Below, one piece after another: positions 16,665 through 26,343 of a stretch of 38,529 bases of DNA. The position numbers were made by a program, and so were the translations under genes. The notes beneath the pieces were generated by a model. It did no database searches and was not told the origin of the DNA. It saw nothing but the letters and a program-made list of their open reading frames with translations. Position 1 is the first letter of the stretch. Every line of letters starts with the position of its first letter. The stretch spans positions 1-38,529 of IMG/VR virus record IMGVR_UViG_3300032282_004073; one strand, given 5' to 3'. Source of the DNA: a virus.

Positions 16665-17981
16665 TTATTTATATGCTATTATCATTCCATTATTGCTATT
16701 TGGACCTGCATTTATACAACTTGTTATTGCAGATGTTGTAAATGTACCTGTAGAAGTGGCTCTTTTCATAGCTATTGCCAAACCTGTATTTCTAATTGAG
16801 CCAGTAGTATTTACTTTTGAATTTATGTCTACGCTAGTGTAGAAATCATTTGTCCAAGCTACAATAGGGTTGATAGGATTTGAACCTATATTATATTCGT
16901 CTATACCTATCATTGCAATTACTAAATCTGAAGAACCAGTAGTTGTTGGGGTAGTTCCTGTTGAAATTCTATTATTAGTATAACCTGTAGAAGCCGTAGC
17001 AGATCCATCTGTAGTTAATGATCCACTAAATTCAAATATCGCTAAACAGCATAGTGCAGAAGATGAAATTGTAATCGTAATACCATTTTCTGTCCCAACA
17101 GATGTTTTTCTATATATACTTGTCTCACAATTATTTACCAATGTAACGTCTCTTGTCCATCCAGACGGTATTGAAATAGTTGCATCACTTGAAGCAACAA
17201 GAATTAAGGTATTACCAGACGTGGCTGTTGCAGGAAAATTTACAGTATGTAACGTAGATGATGCGGATGCGGTATATGTATTGTATTGTAACCAGAAAGA
17301 ATTAGCTGCCCTGTTGTCTAAGTATGGAACTGGAGCAGTAGATCCTCTCCCACCTGTTCCGTAAGAAATAAATGAAATTGCACCTATATCATTAGATGTG
17401 CCAATATCTGCAAAAGAAGCTACGGTAGTTGGAATTGTTGCACTTATTGGAGTAGGGATATCAAGATATCCAATTGACATTCGCAATGTTGATGTCTGAC
17501 CAAATGCAAGAATATCGTCTTGTATTTTAAAATTAAAAGATGAATTTGTCCAATCTTGAATTGTACCAATGTCAGTAGCAGATGCACTTATAACAAAAGC
17601 AACTGAACCATCTGTTGGCATAGTTGCGCTTGGAATGTTTATTACATTTGAAGTACCTTGTCCATTTTGAGAACTAAAAAATGTTGGATCAAGATCAAGT
17701 TGTTGATTATAATCATAAAATTCATAAGCAATCAATAAAGCACAACCAGAAGTAGACAAGCTAGCTGTTATAGTTGCAGAAAGAACATCTGCTTTAAAGC
17801 AATATAGATTGCAACTTCCAGTTTTTGAACCCAATAATGTCCATCCTGTTACGGAGCTTACTGTAACATTACTCAACACAAATAATATTGTACTTCTTGT
17901 TGGAACGGTATCCCACGTCACTGAAGATGTCGTGGCATTTGTTGAATTATAACCTGATATTGATTGTATTAGAACTGACAT
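16665..17981 (-). CDS. Beta-rich surface / fibre-associated protein with two related halves
   Basis: A 438-residue Ser/Thr/Ile-rich protein. Two halves share a pattern: STILFVLSNVTVSSVTGWTL near residue 30 and NTLILVASSDATISIPSGWT near residue 255, each followed by a Cys-containing strand and a segment ending in a long ISFIS or MIAYK strand. This suggests a duplicated beta-sandwich module. It follows the long fibre gene by three bases and is probably a virion surface or adhesin protein. No enzyme motif or chaperone domain is seen. Receptor contact is inferred from context only. Confidence 0.75.
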   Translation of the reverse strand: MSVLIQSISGYNSTNATTSSVTWDTVPTRSTILFVLSNVTVSSVTGWTLLGSKTGSCNLYCFKADVLSATITASLSTSGCALLIAYEFYDYNQQLDLDPTFFSSQNGQGTSNVINIPSATMPTDGSVAFVISASATDIGTIQDWTNSSFNFKIQDDILAFGQTSTLRMSIGYLDIPTPISATIPTTVASFADIGTSNDIGAISFISYGTGGRGSTAPVPYLDNRAANSFWLQYNTYTASASSTLHTVNFPATATSGNTLILVASSDATISIPSGWTRDVTLVNNCETSIYRKTSVGTENGITITISSSALCCLAIFEFSGSLTTDGSATASTGYTNNRISTGTTPTTTGSSDLVIAMIGIDEYNIGSNPINPIVAWTNDFYTSVDINSKVNTTGSIRNTGLAIAMKRATSTGTFTTSAITSCINAGPNSNNGMIIAYK

Positions 17982-17984
17982 TAA

Positions 17985-20900
17985 TTATGGAATAGGTGTT
18001 GAATTATCAAATATTACTAAAGGTCTACTCATGTATGCTGCTGCTGATCCTACAATTTCACTTAAAGCAATTGTTCCCGGTATTGCTGACGTAGTTGATC
18101 CAGTTCCACCTGCTGAATAATATCCAAGCCATTTGTAATATTGGTTTGTGGAATTACTTGCTACACCTAAAACACCGCTAAATGCTTGACTATAGTAAGA
18201 TCCAACCATGTTTGATAAACTACCGTTTTGAGAAGAACTTGCAGAAGAGCTTAAGAAACCAAGCCAATATTCTCCTCCACTTAAAAATCCAGAACTTGCA
18301 AAAGTAAAATGCCTGTATCCATGATAGAATGAAGAGTTTACGTTGCTGCTTGCTGTAAAAGCATATGAAGTAGAAATACTACTTGCTCTAGCTAAAGTTG
18401 ATGCACTTGGAGAACTTCTTGTGAATATTCCAATTTGTGCTGTCAGCCTAACTATTACAGAAGCAGAAGCTGTATTTGCTGTAAAAAATACAGGTATTAT
18501 AATTTTATCAAAAGATACGTTAGGAGCTGTCATTGGTTGCATGTGCAGTGAACCATTACCTATGATTGCAGGTGATGGTTCAAAAGCATAATTAGGGTCA
18601 TAAGAATTAAAAGTGACCGTACTTGCGCCAATAAATAAAGTATTACTATTTTGTGATAAACTTAAAATGCCAGTTGCAGATAAAGAAGATGCACTTCCAT
18701 ATGACCCTACAATTGAACCTCCAGAATTACTGAATGTAAATCCATTAGCATTAGCAAATTGCAATGTTTGAAATGTTGAACTAACGCCAGAAGCTAGAAA
18801 GGCAGGAATTGGAGATGAAACAACAACAGATCCTCCACTAACTCCAACTGAGGCGTTACCAGCACCAGAAAATATAAGTGAGCTTAACGCTTGAGTTCCA
18901 GTACTACTTAATGTGGTATTACCAGTTGCATATATTGATGCTGCTGTCAATCCTGCTGCTGGTACAGTGTAAGATCCAACAACTGAACCTCCTGAGTTAC
19001 TAAATGTAAAACCATTTGCATTTCCGAAACTTAAAGTTTTAAATGTCGATGAAGCTCCTGATGCACTAAATGCTGGCTGTGCAGATATTATAACTGATCC
19101 AGCACTAACACCAACAGAAGCTATTCCCGATCCAGCAAATATTAATGAACTCAAAGCAATAGAACCGTTGCTACTTGAGACAGTGTTTCCAGTTGCATAA
19201 ATTGATGCCGTTGTTAAACCAGCGGCTGGTACAGTATATGATGCTGTAATTGCACCTCCTGCGGATGATCCAAAACTTATACCGTTTGCGTTACTAAATA
19301 TAACGTTACCAGTTGTGTAAGTAGTATTGCTAACTTGAATAGATTGTATTCCCGGTTGTACACTCTGAGCAAATGTAGCAGTTGCTGTTACTGTAGATCC
19401 GGCTAGTCCAAAGCTTACGTTATTTGAATTACTAAATACCGTTGCAGCAGGTACTGTATAAGATGCAGTTATTACACTGCTATTGCTCATTCCAAAAGAA
19501 ATTCCATTTGCGTTGTTGAATACAACACTACCGGAAGTGTTTGCTGTTTGTGTACCAGCAGCAATAACATTATAAGGTTGAGTAGTTTGTGTCGGAACTG
19601 TATAAGAACCAACTACTGATCCATTTGTAAGATAAAAGTTAATACCATTTGATGAACCAAATGATATAGTTTGAAATGTAGAAGAAGCATTAGATCCGCT
19701 TATTGCCTGATTAGATTGACTGGTAAGGTAATTCGCGTTTGATGACTGATAGTTTGTAGCTACTGTGCCAACAACAGAACCGTTAGATATACTAAAAGAC
19801 ACCCCGTTTGAGTTGCCAAATTGTATTGTCTGAAACGTAGAAGATGATCCACTAGCACTAAAGGCTTGGTTAGATTGTGTAGTTAAATAGTTGGCGTTGC
19901 TTGACTGATAGTTTGTTGCGACTGTTCCAACTATTGACCCATTGGATATGCTAAAAGACACCCCGTTTGAGTTGCCAAATTGTATTGTCTGAAACGTAGA
20001 AGATGATCCACTAGCACTAAAGGCTTGGTTGGTTTGAGCTACAGTCTGTGGAGCAGAAAGTTGGATAGAACCATTTGAATAGCCAACAGTCATACCTCCC
20101 AATCCGTTGAATGAAAGGTTACTTACATTTAATTGAGAACTTGAATTTTGTGTTGTATTACCAAGAGCGTATAGTGATATGTTTTGATTGCTTTGTGAAA
20201 TTGTAGCAGTTGCGGTAATTGTAGATCCTGCCAGACCAAAGCTTACGTTATTTGAATTACTAAATACCGTTGCAGCAGGTACTGTATAAGAAGCAGTGAT
20301 TGCACTACTATTGCTCATTCCAAAGGTAATACCATTGGAGTTTACGAATGCAACGCTGCCAGATGTGTTCGCAGTCTGAGTACCAGCGGCAATTATATTA
20401 TATGGCTGTGTAGTTTGTGTCGGAACCGTGTATGATGCGGTTATAACACTATTGTTACTCATTCCAAATGATATACCATTTGAATTGCTTAATACTACAC
20501 TTCCACTTGTATTAGCAGTCTGAGTACCAGCGGCAAATATATTATATGGCTGAACTGATTGAACTGGAACAGTATAAGATGCCGTTATTGTTGATCCATT
20601 CAACCCAAATCCTACGCCATTGGAATTGCTAAATACTACAGAAGCAAGTCCAGCCGAAGCAGTTCCGGCACTAACTGTAACATTACCAGCAGAAGGATTT
20701 GGAGCAGAAATTACAATTGATCCATTACTAATTCCAACAGAAGCTGCACCAGCACCTTGAAAGACAAGAGAACTGATAGCCTGATTCCCATTTGAACTTT
20801 GTGTTGTATTACCAGTTGCGTAAAGGCTTGCCTGAGTTACACCAGCAGCAGGAACTGTGTATGATCCTATAACAGAACCGTTGGCATTGCTAAATGTAAA

Positions 20901-21431
20901 ACCGTTGCTATTGGCAAAATTTAGTGTCTGAAATGCAGAAGAGCCTCCGCTTGCACTAAATGCCTGAACGCTTTGGCTAGTAAGATAATTTACGTTAGAA
21001 GATTGATAATCTGTTTTAACTGTTGCGTAAATCCCTTGAGTTCCTGTAGAAAAACTGACACCATTAGAATCTGCAAAAGATATAGTTTGAAATGTTGAAG
21101 ATCCATTTCCAGCACTTATTGCTTGGTTAGATTGACTGGTAAGGTAATTCGCGTTTGATGATTGGTAGTTCGTTGCGACTGTTCCAACTATTGAACCATT
21201 TGATATGCTAAACGATACTCCGTTTGAGTTGCCAAATTGAAGTGTCTGGAATGTAGAAGAAGAACCGCTTGCACTAAAGGCTGCGTTAGTCTGGCTTGCA
21301 CTTGCTGTTACTACGGATCCATTAAGTCCGAAAGACACGTTGTTGCTGTTTGATAACACCATCGATGTCAGACTTCCAGAAGTTGTTCCGGCAGATACCG
21401 TTAGTATATTATTTTGAGGATTATAACTCAT
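17985..21431 (-). CDS. Highly repetitive fibre protein with unique C-terminal domain
   Basis: A 1148-residue protein. Residues 1 to about 900 are a long array of degenerate repeats built on a phrase like FGNSNGVSFSISNGSIVGT followed by a Ser/Ala-rich turn and SSTFQTLQ. It is almost free of charged residues and rich in Ser, Asn, Gly and Thr, as expected for a beta-structured fibre shaft. The last 240 residues (from about FNSYDPNYAFEPSP) lose the repeat and contain aromatic and charged residues (YHGYRHFTFASSGFLSGGEYW), a likely receptor-binding tip. DNA copies are nearly exact in places. The ATG at 21431 overlaps the upstream stop (ATGA). A head fibre instead of a tail fibre is equally possible. 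Confidence 0.85.
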   Translation of the reverse strand: MSYNPQNNILTVSAGTTSGSLTSMVLSNSNNVSFGLNGSVVTASASQTNAAFSASGSSSTFQTLQFGNSNGVSFSISNGSIVGTVATNYQSSNANYLTSQSNQAISAGNGSSTFQTISFADSNGVSFSTGTQGIYATVKTDYQSSNVNYLTSQSVQAFSASGGSSAFQTLNFANSNGFTFSNANGSVIGSYTVPAAGVTQASLYATGNTTQSSNGNQAISSLVFQGAGAASVGISNGSIVISAPNPSAGNVTVSAGTASAGLASVVFSNSNGVGFGLNGSTITASYTVPVQSVQPYNIFAAGTQTANTSGSVVLSNSNGISFGMSNNSVITASYTVPTQTTQPYNIIAAGTQTANTSGSVAFVNSNGITFGMSNSSAITASYTVPAATVFSNSNNVSFGLAGSTITATATISQSNQNISLYALGNTTQNSSSQLNVSNLSFNGLGGMTVGYSNGSIQLSAPQTVAQTNQAFSASGSSSTFQTIQFGNSNGVSFSISNGSIVGTVATNYQSSNANYLTTQSNQAFSASGSSSTFQTIQFGNSNGVSFSISNGSVVGTVATNYQSSNANYLTSQSNQAISGSNASSTFQTISFGSSNGINFYLTNGSVVGSYTVPTQTTQPYNVIAAGTQTANTSGSVVFNNANGISFGMSNSSVITASYTVPAATVFSNSNNVSFGLAGSTVTATATFAQSVQPGIQSIQVSNTTYTTGNVIFSNANGISFGSSAGGAITASYTVPAAGLTTASIYATGNTVSSSNGSIALSSLIFAGSGIASVGVSAGSVIISAQPAFSASGASSTFKTLSFGNANGFTFSNSGGSVVGSYTVPAAGLTAASIYATGNTTLSSTGTQALSSLIFSGAGNASVGVSGGSVVVSSPIPAFLASGVSSTFQTLQFANANGFTFSNSGGSIVGSYGSASSLSATGILSLSQNSNTLFIGASTVTFNSYDPNYAFEPSPAIIGNGSLHMQPMTAPNVSFDKIIIPVFFTANTASASVIVRLTAQIGIFTRSSPSASTLARASSISTSYAFTASSNVNSSFYHGYRHFTFASSGFLSGGEYWLGFLSSSASSSQNGSLSNMVGSYYSQAFSGVLGVASNSTNQYYKWLGYYSAGGTGSTTSAIPGTIALSEIVGSAAAYMSRPLVIFDNSTPIP
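19792..20030. repeat. Exact 80-bp direct repeat inside the fibre gene
   Basis: Positions 19792-19871 and 19951-20030 are identical over 80 bases, offset by 159 bases (53 codons). Loss or gain of one unit would keep the frame. A second pair, 19408-19463 and 20236-20291, is identical over 56 bases with an offset of 828 bases (276 codons). A more diverged relative of the 80-bp unit lies near 21200-21290. Confidence 0.9.
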
Positions 21432-23995
21432 ATTATTTTCCAGTTTGTCCCATCAGATATAACGTCTATAGTATAGTTCTTTATAGTTATAGAAAATGTT
21501 GTATTATCGTCAATATTCTGAGAGCTTGTAGTAGCAACCGTTACTGTGCCAGTACCAGTGTTTTTTATAGTATATATGTTTGTATTACTGACAGCCGTTG
21601 GAAGAGTTACAGTAGTATTCCCAGTAACAAAATATATATAATCTGTATAAGCTGTTGATCCTGCTGTTGTATTGGAACTAATATTATTTATAGAACGTGT
21701 TATTGCCGTTCCAGTTCCAGTTGGTATTGATTGAGTAGACAAAAGCCCGGTACTATCAGCAACAACCATTCTTGTTCCTGTGCCAGAGAGGTTAATAACT
21801 TTTACTGTCCCAGTCTCACTTATTCTAACAGCCTCACTTCCAGTATTACCCGTAATAAACCTTAAATCGTAAGCACTTAACTGAAATCTCCTCCTGTTAT
21901 ATAATGATGATGTTATTGCAGTAGTTAAATGATAGTAATTATCCGTTGCATTAGGGTATGTACCTCCAGTAGTATATTCTGCAATATCATTTACCCCAAA
22001 TAACATTTGTGAAACGTTACTTGGACCTTGATTTGCTCCAAATATAATAGTAGGTATTCCAATAACGTACATTTGAGAAGATGTCGAACTTTCTTGCTTA
22101 AAACGTACACCTGAGTTAACATTTCCCATGTGTATTTCACTATCAAATGCACTTAATTGAAAGTTTCCAACAAGCAATGCAGTAGCGTACGGTCTTCCCC
22201 ATACTAATGTAAATATATAGACACCTCCATCGGCAAATGCATAAGTATTTGGTGTTTTAAAGTAGGCAGCATATTGAGCTTTTACATAAATTTTATATCC
22301 CGGATCAGTAGTGTCTCCAATCAGTACATTTTCTGATGCTTTAATTGTAACTGGGAATGTTGAGTTGTTTCTTTGAAATGTTAGATCACCTGAAATTCCG
22401 TCTACTGAAGCTGTAGCACGTATAGTCCATTTAGCAGTTCCATATCCTGCATTCTGAAATAGTATTTCACTATTGTTATTTGTTACTGGTCTTATAAACA
22501 GTTGCGCTGTTGTTGAACCTAAGACCGTTGAAGAACCAACAGTAATTCCATTCGTAGTAGTATTACCTCTATTTGTTACACTATTAAGAGTATCTACTTC
22601 AGATATTGTCCATGTTCTATCAGCACTTAGATCAAATGCTACACCATTAATAGTAATAGTTCTTGATGAAGGAGTGCCACCAAGTCCGCTGATAGAATAT
22701 ATAGGTACATTCAAAACATTACCAACAAAAGTGGCAGCACCAGAAGATCCTGTTGTAGTTAATGATACAGTTGATTGTTTGTTATTAAAAGTATTCCAAT
22801 CAGTAGAGGATAGAAGTCCAGTTACTGAACCTGAAGCAGTAGATATGTTAACTGTTATTACACCATTTGTAGTTACAGGAGAACTTCCAATGGTAACACC
22901 AGATGTGGTAGAAGAAAGTCCAACAGATGTAACTGTACCAGCATATTGAGGAATATTTAAAACATTGCTTACAAAAGTTGCTGCGCCCGAAGACCCAGTT
23001 GTTGTGAGTGAAATATTGGGTTGTTTAGCATTTAATGCATTTTGAAGATCTGTTTGATTAGATAACGTTCCATTAATAGAACCCCAAATTGATGAACCTC
23101 CTCCGGGTACTATAGTGGACCAATTATATGTATTTATAATCGTATTAAGAGGAGAATATATTGGCGTAATGTTATTGTGTAATAACGCAATCAACTGCGA
23201 CAAGTCTGTACTTAAACCTATAGTATCTCCAGAAAGATATTTTTGAATGATGTGATCTAATAAAGCTTGAGCGTATGGGAAATCATCGTGACAACAACAA
23301 TCACCATTTGAATCCTGAACATATTTAAGCGTATCAATTAAACCAATAATTGTAGCTATTGTGTCTGGAGTACGAGCATAAGTGGTGTAACTTTTATTGT
23401 ATTTTTTTGCTACAGTAAACCAGCTATAAGTAGAATGGGTGTATAAAGAAGTGGCACTAAATATTATATTATAATAAGCATCATAATAATGACCGCCATA
23501 TATAAGATCTAAAATAACTCCCGTTCCAGTGATAGTGCCTGTAGGAACAGATGAAACAGACCAAGACCTTGTTAAAGTTCCTGTAGTATATCCAGATACA
23601 GTATAATTAGTTATATCTGTTAACTTTAAAACAGGAGTAAATACGTCAAAATCTTCTCTAATCGATACAGATGGATTGGGGAATGATATGGTAAAAGTCC
23701 TAGTAAATGTTGTGTCATCATAACCAGTTGCATGACCAGTCATCACGATTATATAAGTGCCATTTTGCACATAACCATCACTGCCAAGACGAAGTGTCGT
23801 ACTAAATACAGATCCTGCGGACGGAATGTCTGGAGAAATCAGATTCCCGGTATAGTTATAACCATCCGGCAAGGTTATTGACATGAATGCCTTGAACCCA
23901 GCAGGTGGAGCCGTACTGGTATCAGTAATAACCAGCAATGGACTGCTAGTTAGGTCAAATTTTACTGAAAAAGAGAGACCTGAAATTGAAGGCAT
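21428..23995 (-). CDS. Fibre / receptor-binding type protein
   Basis: An 855-residue protein using ATG at 23995; a TTG at 24028 would add 11 residues but has no support. The N-terminal 230 residues are beta-rich (SVKFDLTSSPLLVITDTSTAPP). Residues about 330-500 carry two repeats of SLTTTGSSGAATFV with SSTDWNTFNNKQ and FDLSADRTWT, phrases typical of Bacteroidota phage fibres. A globular region (about 530-750) has GDTTDPGYKIYVK. The end (YTIKNTGTGTVTVATTSSQ, then IDVISDGTNWKII) is the stacked-strand C-terminus found in many such adhesins. It is the first gene after the 24.05-kb terminator and so opens the surface-protein block. Confidence 0.82.
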   Translation of the reverse strand: MPSISGLSFSVKFDLTSSPLLVITDTSTAPPAGFKAFMSITLPDGYNYTGNLISPDIPSAGSVFSTTLRLGSDGYVQNGTYIIVMTGHATGYDDTTFTRTFTISFPNPSVSIREDFDVFTPVLKLTDITNYTVSGYTTGTLTRSWSVSSVPTGTITGTGVILDLIYGGHYYDAYYNIIFSATSLYTHSTYSWFTVAKKYNKSYTTYARTPDTIATIIGLIDTLKYVQDSNGDCCCHDDFPYAQALLDHIIQKYLSGDTIGLSTDLSQLIALLHNNITPIYSPLNTIINTYNWSTIVPGGGSSIWGSINGTLSNQTDLQNALNAKQPNISLTTTGSSGAATFVSNVLNIPQYAGTVTSVGLSSTTSGVTIGSSPVTTNGVITVNISTASGSVTGLLSSTDWNTFNNKQSTVSLTTTGSSGAATFVGNVLNVPIYSISGLGGTPSSRTITINGVAFDLSADRTWTISEVDTLNSVTNRGNTTTNGITVGSSTVLGSTTAQLFIRPVTNNNSEILFQNAGYGTAKWTIRATASVDGISGDLTFQRNNSTFPVTIKASENVLIGDTTDPGYKIYVKAQYAAYFKTPNTYAFADGGVYIFTLVWGRPYATALLVGNFQLSAFDSEIHMGNVNSGVRFKQESSTSSQMYVIGIPTIIFGANQGPSNVSQMLFGVNDIAEYTTGGTYPNATDNYYHLTTAITSSLYNRRRFQLSAYDLRFITGNTGSEAVRISETGTVKVINLSGTGTRMVVADSTGLLSTQSIPTGTGTAITRSINNISSNTTAGSTAYTDYIYFVTGNTTVTLPTAVSNTNIYTIKNTGTGTVTVATTSSQNIDDNTTFSITIKNYTIDVISDGTNWKII

Positions 23996-24045
23996 AATGC
24001 AAATTTCATAAAAAGAAATACTAACCAACTACAAAATAGGACATG

Positions 24046-24071
24046 AAAAAAGTCCCCGTAGAAACGGGGAC
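24046..24071 (-). terminator. Intrinsic terminator ending the head-gene transcript
   Basis: On the minus strand GTCCCCGT and ACGGGGAC form a perfect 8-bp stem (plus-strand 52-59 and 64-71 of the 24 kb block) with a 4-base loop, followed by six T. It lies 25 bases past the stop of the 24097-24918 gene and before the fibre block. It therefore separates head-gene from fibre transcription unless read through. Confidence 0.9.
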
Positions 24072-24096
24072 CGACAACCAACTTACGAGATGAGAC

Positions 24097-24918
24097 CTAT
24101 TTTTTCTTTGACCTTAGAGTCTGTAATATCTTTTCACCTTTTGGATTAGTTGCCAAGTAGCCAGCCAGTTCGTCAACGGCATCTTCTGCCCTTGGAACTC
24201 TAAGAATTTCCTCACCATGAGTCCAGCTAAACTTGGATGCGGCAGTATCAAATATGATCTGACCGTCTCTGATGGCTCTGTTAACAGAAGCCTTAATTAC
24301 TGCAATTTTATTTTGTAGAAGATCTAAGAAATCTTGAGGATTTTTGTCTGCCATTTCCCCGAGTTTATTTCTCAGTATCTTTAGATCTTGCCTGTCATCA
24401 ATTCCAATAGAAGCAACAAAATCTCTAACGTCTTGAGCAGATAGATCAGAAGCTGCATTAAGTGCTTCTCTCTTTAGATCGCGCCTTTTTTCTTCTACCT
24501 CAGCCTTTTTGGTTTCATCAACCTCGTAATAATATATTGGTTTTGAAACATCTCTATGAGGATTTGATCCATTATAATTTGACAACTTCAAAAATGAATA
24601 AATTTCTTGATCAGCACCTCTACCCCCTGTCAAAATAATTCTTCCAGCAGATTGTCCAAAAAATGTTATTTCATGGTATGTATGATTACCTTGCTTGTCG
24701 AGCCTGTTTATAGCTGCTATTTCAACCCAATCATTTTTCTCATCATCAAATATCTGATCAAAAGATGGTATACTTAAACCCGATGGAATAATCAATTCTT
24801 TCGTCCATGGATGTTCCGATATATTAGCAAGAACAAATATTTTAGATTCATCTCTTTTAAGTTTAGTTGAATCTAACAAAGCAGGTGAAACTGCATTAAC
24901 ATTTTCAAACTTTTTCAT
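24097..24918 (-). CDS. Virion-associated hypothetical protein downstream of the capsid gene
   Basis: A 273-residue protein. The N-terminal half is beta-rich (ESKIFVLANISEHPWTKELI, then GGRGADQEIYSFLKLSNYN). The middle is a charged helix (ETKKAEVEEKRRDLKREALNA), followed by a compact helical part (LSAQDVRDFVASIGIDD, then LRNKLGEMADKNPQDFLDLL) and KFSWTHGEEILRVP near the end. I recognise the type as a conserved protein encoded next to capsid genes in Bacteroidota and marine phages, but know no function. A minor capsid, DNA-binding or regulatory role is possible. It lies between two strong hairpins and is the last gene of the head operon. Confidence 0.75.
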   Translation of the reverse strand: MKKFENVNAVSPALLDSTKLKRDESKIFVLANISEHPWTKELIIPSGLSIPSFDQIFDDEKNDWVEIAAINRLDKQGNHTYHEITFFGQSAGRIILTGGRGADQEIYSFLKLSNYNGSNPHRDVSKPIYYYEVDETKKAEVEEKRRDLKREALNAASDLSAQDVRDFVASIGIDDRQDLKILRNKLGEMADKNPQDFLDLLQNKIAVIKASVNRAIRDGQIIFDTAASKFSWTHGEEILRVPRAEDAVDELAGYLATNPKGEKILQTLRSKKK

Positions 24919-24943
24919 ACTTGTAAGGTTGGTTTATAAATTA

Positions 24944-24968
24944 GGGGAAGGGACAATGTCCCCTCCCC
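24944..24968 (-). terminator. Strong hairpin just after the major capsid gene (partial terminator or mRNA stabiliser)
   Basis: Eight bases beyond the capsid stop codon, the minus strand has an 11-bp stem (GGGGAGGGGAC pairing with GTCCCTTCCCC, one wobble) with a 3-base loop. The following sequence TAATTTAT is only weakly T-rich, so full termination is doubtful. A role in stabilising the abundant capsid mRNA or lowering downstream transcription is more likely. Confidence 0.7.
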
Positions 24969-24976
24969 AATTGCTA

Positions 24977-26335
24977 TTACTGAATCTTAAAGAGCTGATT
25001 TGCACCAAGAACTTGAAGACCTTGAACAGACTGATAATGCACTTCCAGAACAGAACGCTCGTTTGTAGGCGTTGGGGCAAGACCACCAAGCAGTACTTCA
25101 CGGTAGCGAAGATCTGTGTCACCTTGAGCCAAGTACCGCACTTGCATACGTGGAGTTGTTTGACCATCAAGGGTTTTGATATCACCAGCAGGAACACCGT
25201 AGGCACTTTTATCAAATTTGTGCGTTGCTCCGTAGCTACTAATATACTGATGATCCAACAGGGGAAGAAGCTTCTTGTGGTAAGTTCTACCATAAAGCTT
25301 AACGCTGTCAATTCCGAGATCTAGGTTTTTACCAGATATCATGAAACGACCTGCACCAGAAATACCAACTCCAGCAGTAATACCTGAGTTACCAAGGTTA
25401 TTCAGTGTATTGTCAAAACCGATATTCTGTACAGTACCTACAAACAAGAAATACTCTTGTGGGGCACGAATCTTGTTCAAAGCCTGAGTCAATGTTGACA
25501 TTTCAGACAAAAGAACTGTACCATTTGTGCCTTGAGTAAGGGCATATCCATACAAAGATGCATATTGATCAAGACCCATTGTGGTAGATACTGGGTTACC
25601 TTCTGCATCAAGTATATTTGAAGAAGATCCATCAGCAAATCCAGAAATTGGAGTTGATGAAGAAGTAACTGCACCACTTGCAGAAAGGCGACCAAACATC
25701 AAACCTGCGCTGATATCACCACGAAACTTAATCAAAGATTCGTGTTGACCTTTCAGCATGTAAAAAGGCTGACCGTTAAAGTCAACTTCTACTTTTGAGG
25801 TCTTTTGAATGTCAGTGATCGTAAACTTAGCTTTAAAGTTCTGAACTTGGTTCACATACTTTGTTACACCCCACCTGCGGCTGTCAGGAGAAAGAGAACC
25901 TTCACCGTTGGCATTTGAGAAGAATGCAAGTTTATCATTCGCAGCAGTAGTAAGGTTAGTTGAATCTACAGATTTCAATGTAACTGCATTACTACCATTT
26001 TTGCTATACAAGTAAGAAACTTTGCCATCTTGCATCAAAACTAGATCGCCTTGATTTGCATAAGCATAAGAAGTAGCGTCAAGTGTAATATTAACAGATG
26101 ATGCAGCAGCAGCAGATGCTTGAGCAACTCCAAGAAGGTAGAGTTCTGAGTTAACAAAGTGATGATACTGTGGAACTGATGAAACAACTGAACGACCTGT
26201 CATTTCCATCACATCAAGAAAAGAACTTTCTTCGTTTGTGATGTTGAGAAGCTTGTTCAGGATCTCCCTCTGATCGAGGAATGCGGTAGATGATACGTAA
26301 CTCTTATTAAGAGCTGTTCCGTAGCTATAAGCCAT
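24977..26335 (-). CDS. Major capsid protein (HK97-type fold expected)
   Basis: A 452-residue protein following the scaffold gene by eight bases, the standard place and size of a phage major capsid protein. The N-terminus is helical (AFLDQREILNKLLNITNEESSFLDVMEMTG). The central part has FKAKFTITDIQKTSKVEVDFNG and FYMLKGQHESLIKFRGDISAGLMFG, and the end is beta-rich with LEVHYQSVQGLQVLG. Composition is balanced and free of low-complexity sequence, as usual for shell proteins. A strong hairpin follows the stop codon. The call is based on order, length and resemblance to Bacteroidota-phage capsid proteins. No fold prediction was run. Confidence 0.88.
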   Translation of the reverse strand: MAYSYGTALNKSYVSSTAFLDQREILNKLLNITNEESSFLDVMEMTGRSVVSSVPQYHHFVNSELYLLGVAQASAAAASSVNITLDATSYAYANQGDLVLMQDGKVSYLYSKNGSNAVTLKSVDSTNLTTAANDKLAFFSNANGEGSLSPDSRRWGVTKYVNQVQNFKAKFTITDIQKTSKVEVDFNGQPFYMLKGQHESLIKFRGDISAGLMFGRLSASGAVTSSSTPISGFADGSSSNILDAEGNPVSTTMGLDQYASLYGYALTQGTNGTVLLSEMSTLTQALNKIRAPQEYFLFVGTVQNIGFDNTLNNLGNSGITAGVGISGAGRFMISGKNLDLGIDSVKLYGRTYHKKLLPLLDHQYISSYGATHKFDKSAYGVPAGDIKTLDGQTTPRMQVRYLAQGDTDLRYREVLLGGLAPTPTNERSVLEVHYQSVQGLQVLGANQLFKIQ

Positions 26336-26343
26336 GATTGAAA

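Noticed and set aside
19000-21300. Regular repeats that could suggest a CRISPR array
   Set aside because: The repeats are in-frame coding units of irregular spacing in a fibre gene; there are no uniform spacers or cas genes.
22473-22949. A 158-residue plus-strand ORF rich in Val, Pro and Leu
   Set aside because: It is antisense to a Thr/Ser/Asn-rich fibre gene whose repetitive codons keep the opposite strand open.
24929-25324. Plus-strand (131 residues) and minus-strand (125 residues) ORFs over the capsid gene 3' end
   Set aside because: Both are out of frame with the complete major capsid gene and cross its hairpin; no features of real proteins.
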